Part shown: positions 5,077-5,375 of the stretch, in pieces
How positions within the stretch are numbered: the stretch's first letter is position 1
How the letters are laid out: the number at the start of each line of letters is the position of its first letter
DNA from: Microcaldota archaeon
Lineage (GTDB): Archaea > Micrarchaeota > Micrarchaeia > Micrarchaeales > CABMGC01
Assembly: GCA_021803405.1 (NCBI GenBank)
Contig: JAJZLO010000023.1
Coordinates: 1-5,375 of the forward strand
Length of the DNA: 5,375 nucleotides
Direction: 5' to 3'
Translations under genes and position numbers: made by a program
Notes under the pieces: model-generated
The model's input: only the letters and a program-made list of their open reading frames with translations
Database searches by the model: none
What the model was told of the DNA's origin: nothing

Positions 5077-5268
5077 ATGGGAACTATAATAAAAAACTCT
5101 GAAGAACATAAAACGCCGCAAATGCTTGGAGGCATAGGAAATATAAAACCAGAATTTACAGATAAGACTCTTGTTGTCTTAGAACTTGAAAAAAAACTCA
5201 GATATGAGAAGATTAAAGAAGAGACAAAGTTAAGATCGCAAGATATGGAAGTGATTTACAGTTATTAA
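5077..5268 (+). CDS. N-terminal part of an LRV-type repeat protein, closed early by a frameshift
   Basis: As read, a 63-residue protein with no recognised domain: a polar start (MGTIIKNSEEHKTPQMLGG), then a lysine/glutamate-rich helix (about 34-52). The promoter and start are well placed, yet the frame stops at 5266-5268. The next frame (-1 relative to this one) is open from 5217 to the window end and encodes variant leucine-rich repeats without any start codon. The simplest reading is one gene, with one base missing somewhere between 5214 and 5266, so that the last residues of this frame (about T50 onward) are not native. A sequencing or assembly error, a true broken gene, or recoding are all possible. 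An independent 63-residue protein is the less likely alternative. Confidence 0.5.
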   Translation: MGTIIKNSEEHKTPQMLGGIGNIKPEFTDKTLVVLELEKKLRYEKIKEETKLRSQDMEVIYSY

Positions 5269-5375
5269 CGCTTCTTTCAAAAGACTCTGACACTTTTATA
5301 CGACATAGAGTAGCAATAAATAAAAACACGCCTAAAAGTATATTATCAGAAATAGCTAATAAGGATGTATCGGAA
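5217..5375 (+). pseudogene. LRV-type repeat region continuing the gene at 5077 in the -1 frame, partial
   Basis: Read in the frame starting at 5217, the sequence encodes about 53 residues with no stop to the window edge. It contains KIARYGSDLQLLTLLSKDSD then IRHRVAINKNTP and SILSEIANKD. This matches the variant leucine-rich repeat pattern, in which VRxxVAxNxxTPxxxLxxLAxDxD recurs about every 24 residues; about one and a half repeats are visible. No ATG, GTG or TTG occurs in this frame between its upstream stop (5214-5216) and the window end, so it cannot start by itself. LRV proteins form curved alpha/3-10 solenoids for binding partners; some carry an N-terminal Fe-S cluster, but no cysteines are visible here. 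The rest of the gene lies outside the window. Confidence 0.6.

Noticed and set aside
5214..5268. Programmed -1 ribosomal frameshift joining the two frames
   Set aside because: No X XXY YYZ slippery heptamer in the 5077 frame was found in the overlap and no strong downstream structure is evident, so an indel is the simpler explanation.

Overview
The window is AT-rich (roughly a third G+C by eye, lower between genes) and looks archaeal. TATA boxes of the TTTATATA type precede several genes, leaders are short, and one gene is a recognisable tetraether-lipid synthase, an enzyme of archaeal membrane lipid assembly. The lineage cannot be fixed from this sequence. An AT-rich Thermoplasmata-like or DPANN-like (ARMAN-type) archaeon would fit, but that is inference.

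Left half, minus strand, in transcription order: a small AhpD/carboxymuconolactone decarboxylase-like protein (3367-3026), the radical SAM tetraether synthase Tes (2840-852), and an unrecognised 229-residue protein with a possible ferredoxin-like fold (793-104). Tes has its own TATA box and Shine-Dalgarno-like site. The 229-residue gene starts 58 bases after Tes and is probably cotranscribed, although a T-rich spacer between them may end part of the transcripts. Tes carries the radical SAM triad, extra N-terminal cysteine motifs expected for auxiliary metal centres, and an unusual Gly/Cys-rich tail with seven cysteines.

Right half: a four-repeat ankyrin protein on the plus strand (3596-4156) is divergent from the AhpD-like gene and convergent with a class I SAM-dependent methyltransferase (4833-4243, minus). 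A further plus-strand gene starts at 5077 and runs toward the window end. Its first frame closes after 63 codons, but the next frame carries variant leucine-rich (LRV-type) repeats with no start codon of its own, so it is most likely one gene with a frameshift.

The lipid-synthesis block (Tes and its neighbour) and the repeat-protein/methyltransferase block appear to be separate units with their own promoters. The most notable points are the Cys-rich tail of Tes, the paired gene behind it, the frameshifted repeat gene, a perfect 12-bp tandem repeat in the divergent spacer at 4834-5076, and a duplicated TATA element before the ankyrin gene. No RNA gene, CRISPR array or insertion sequence was found.
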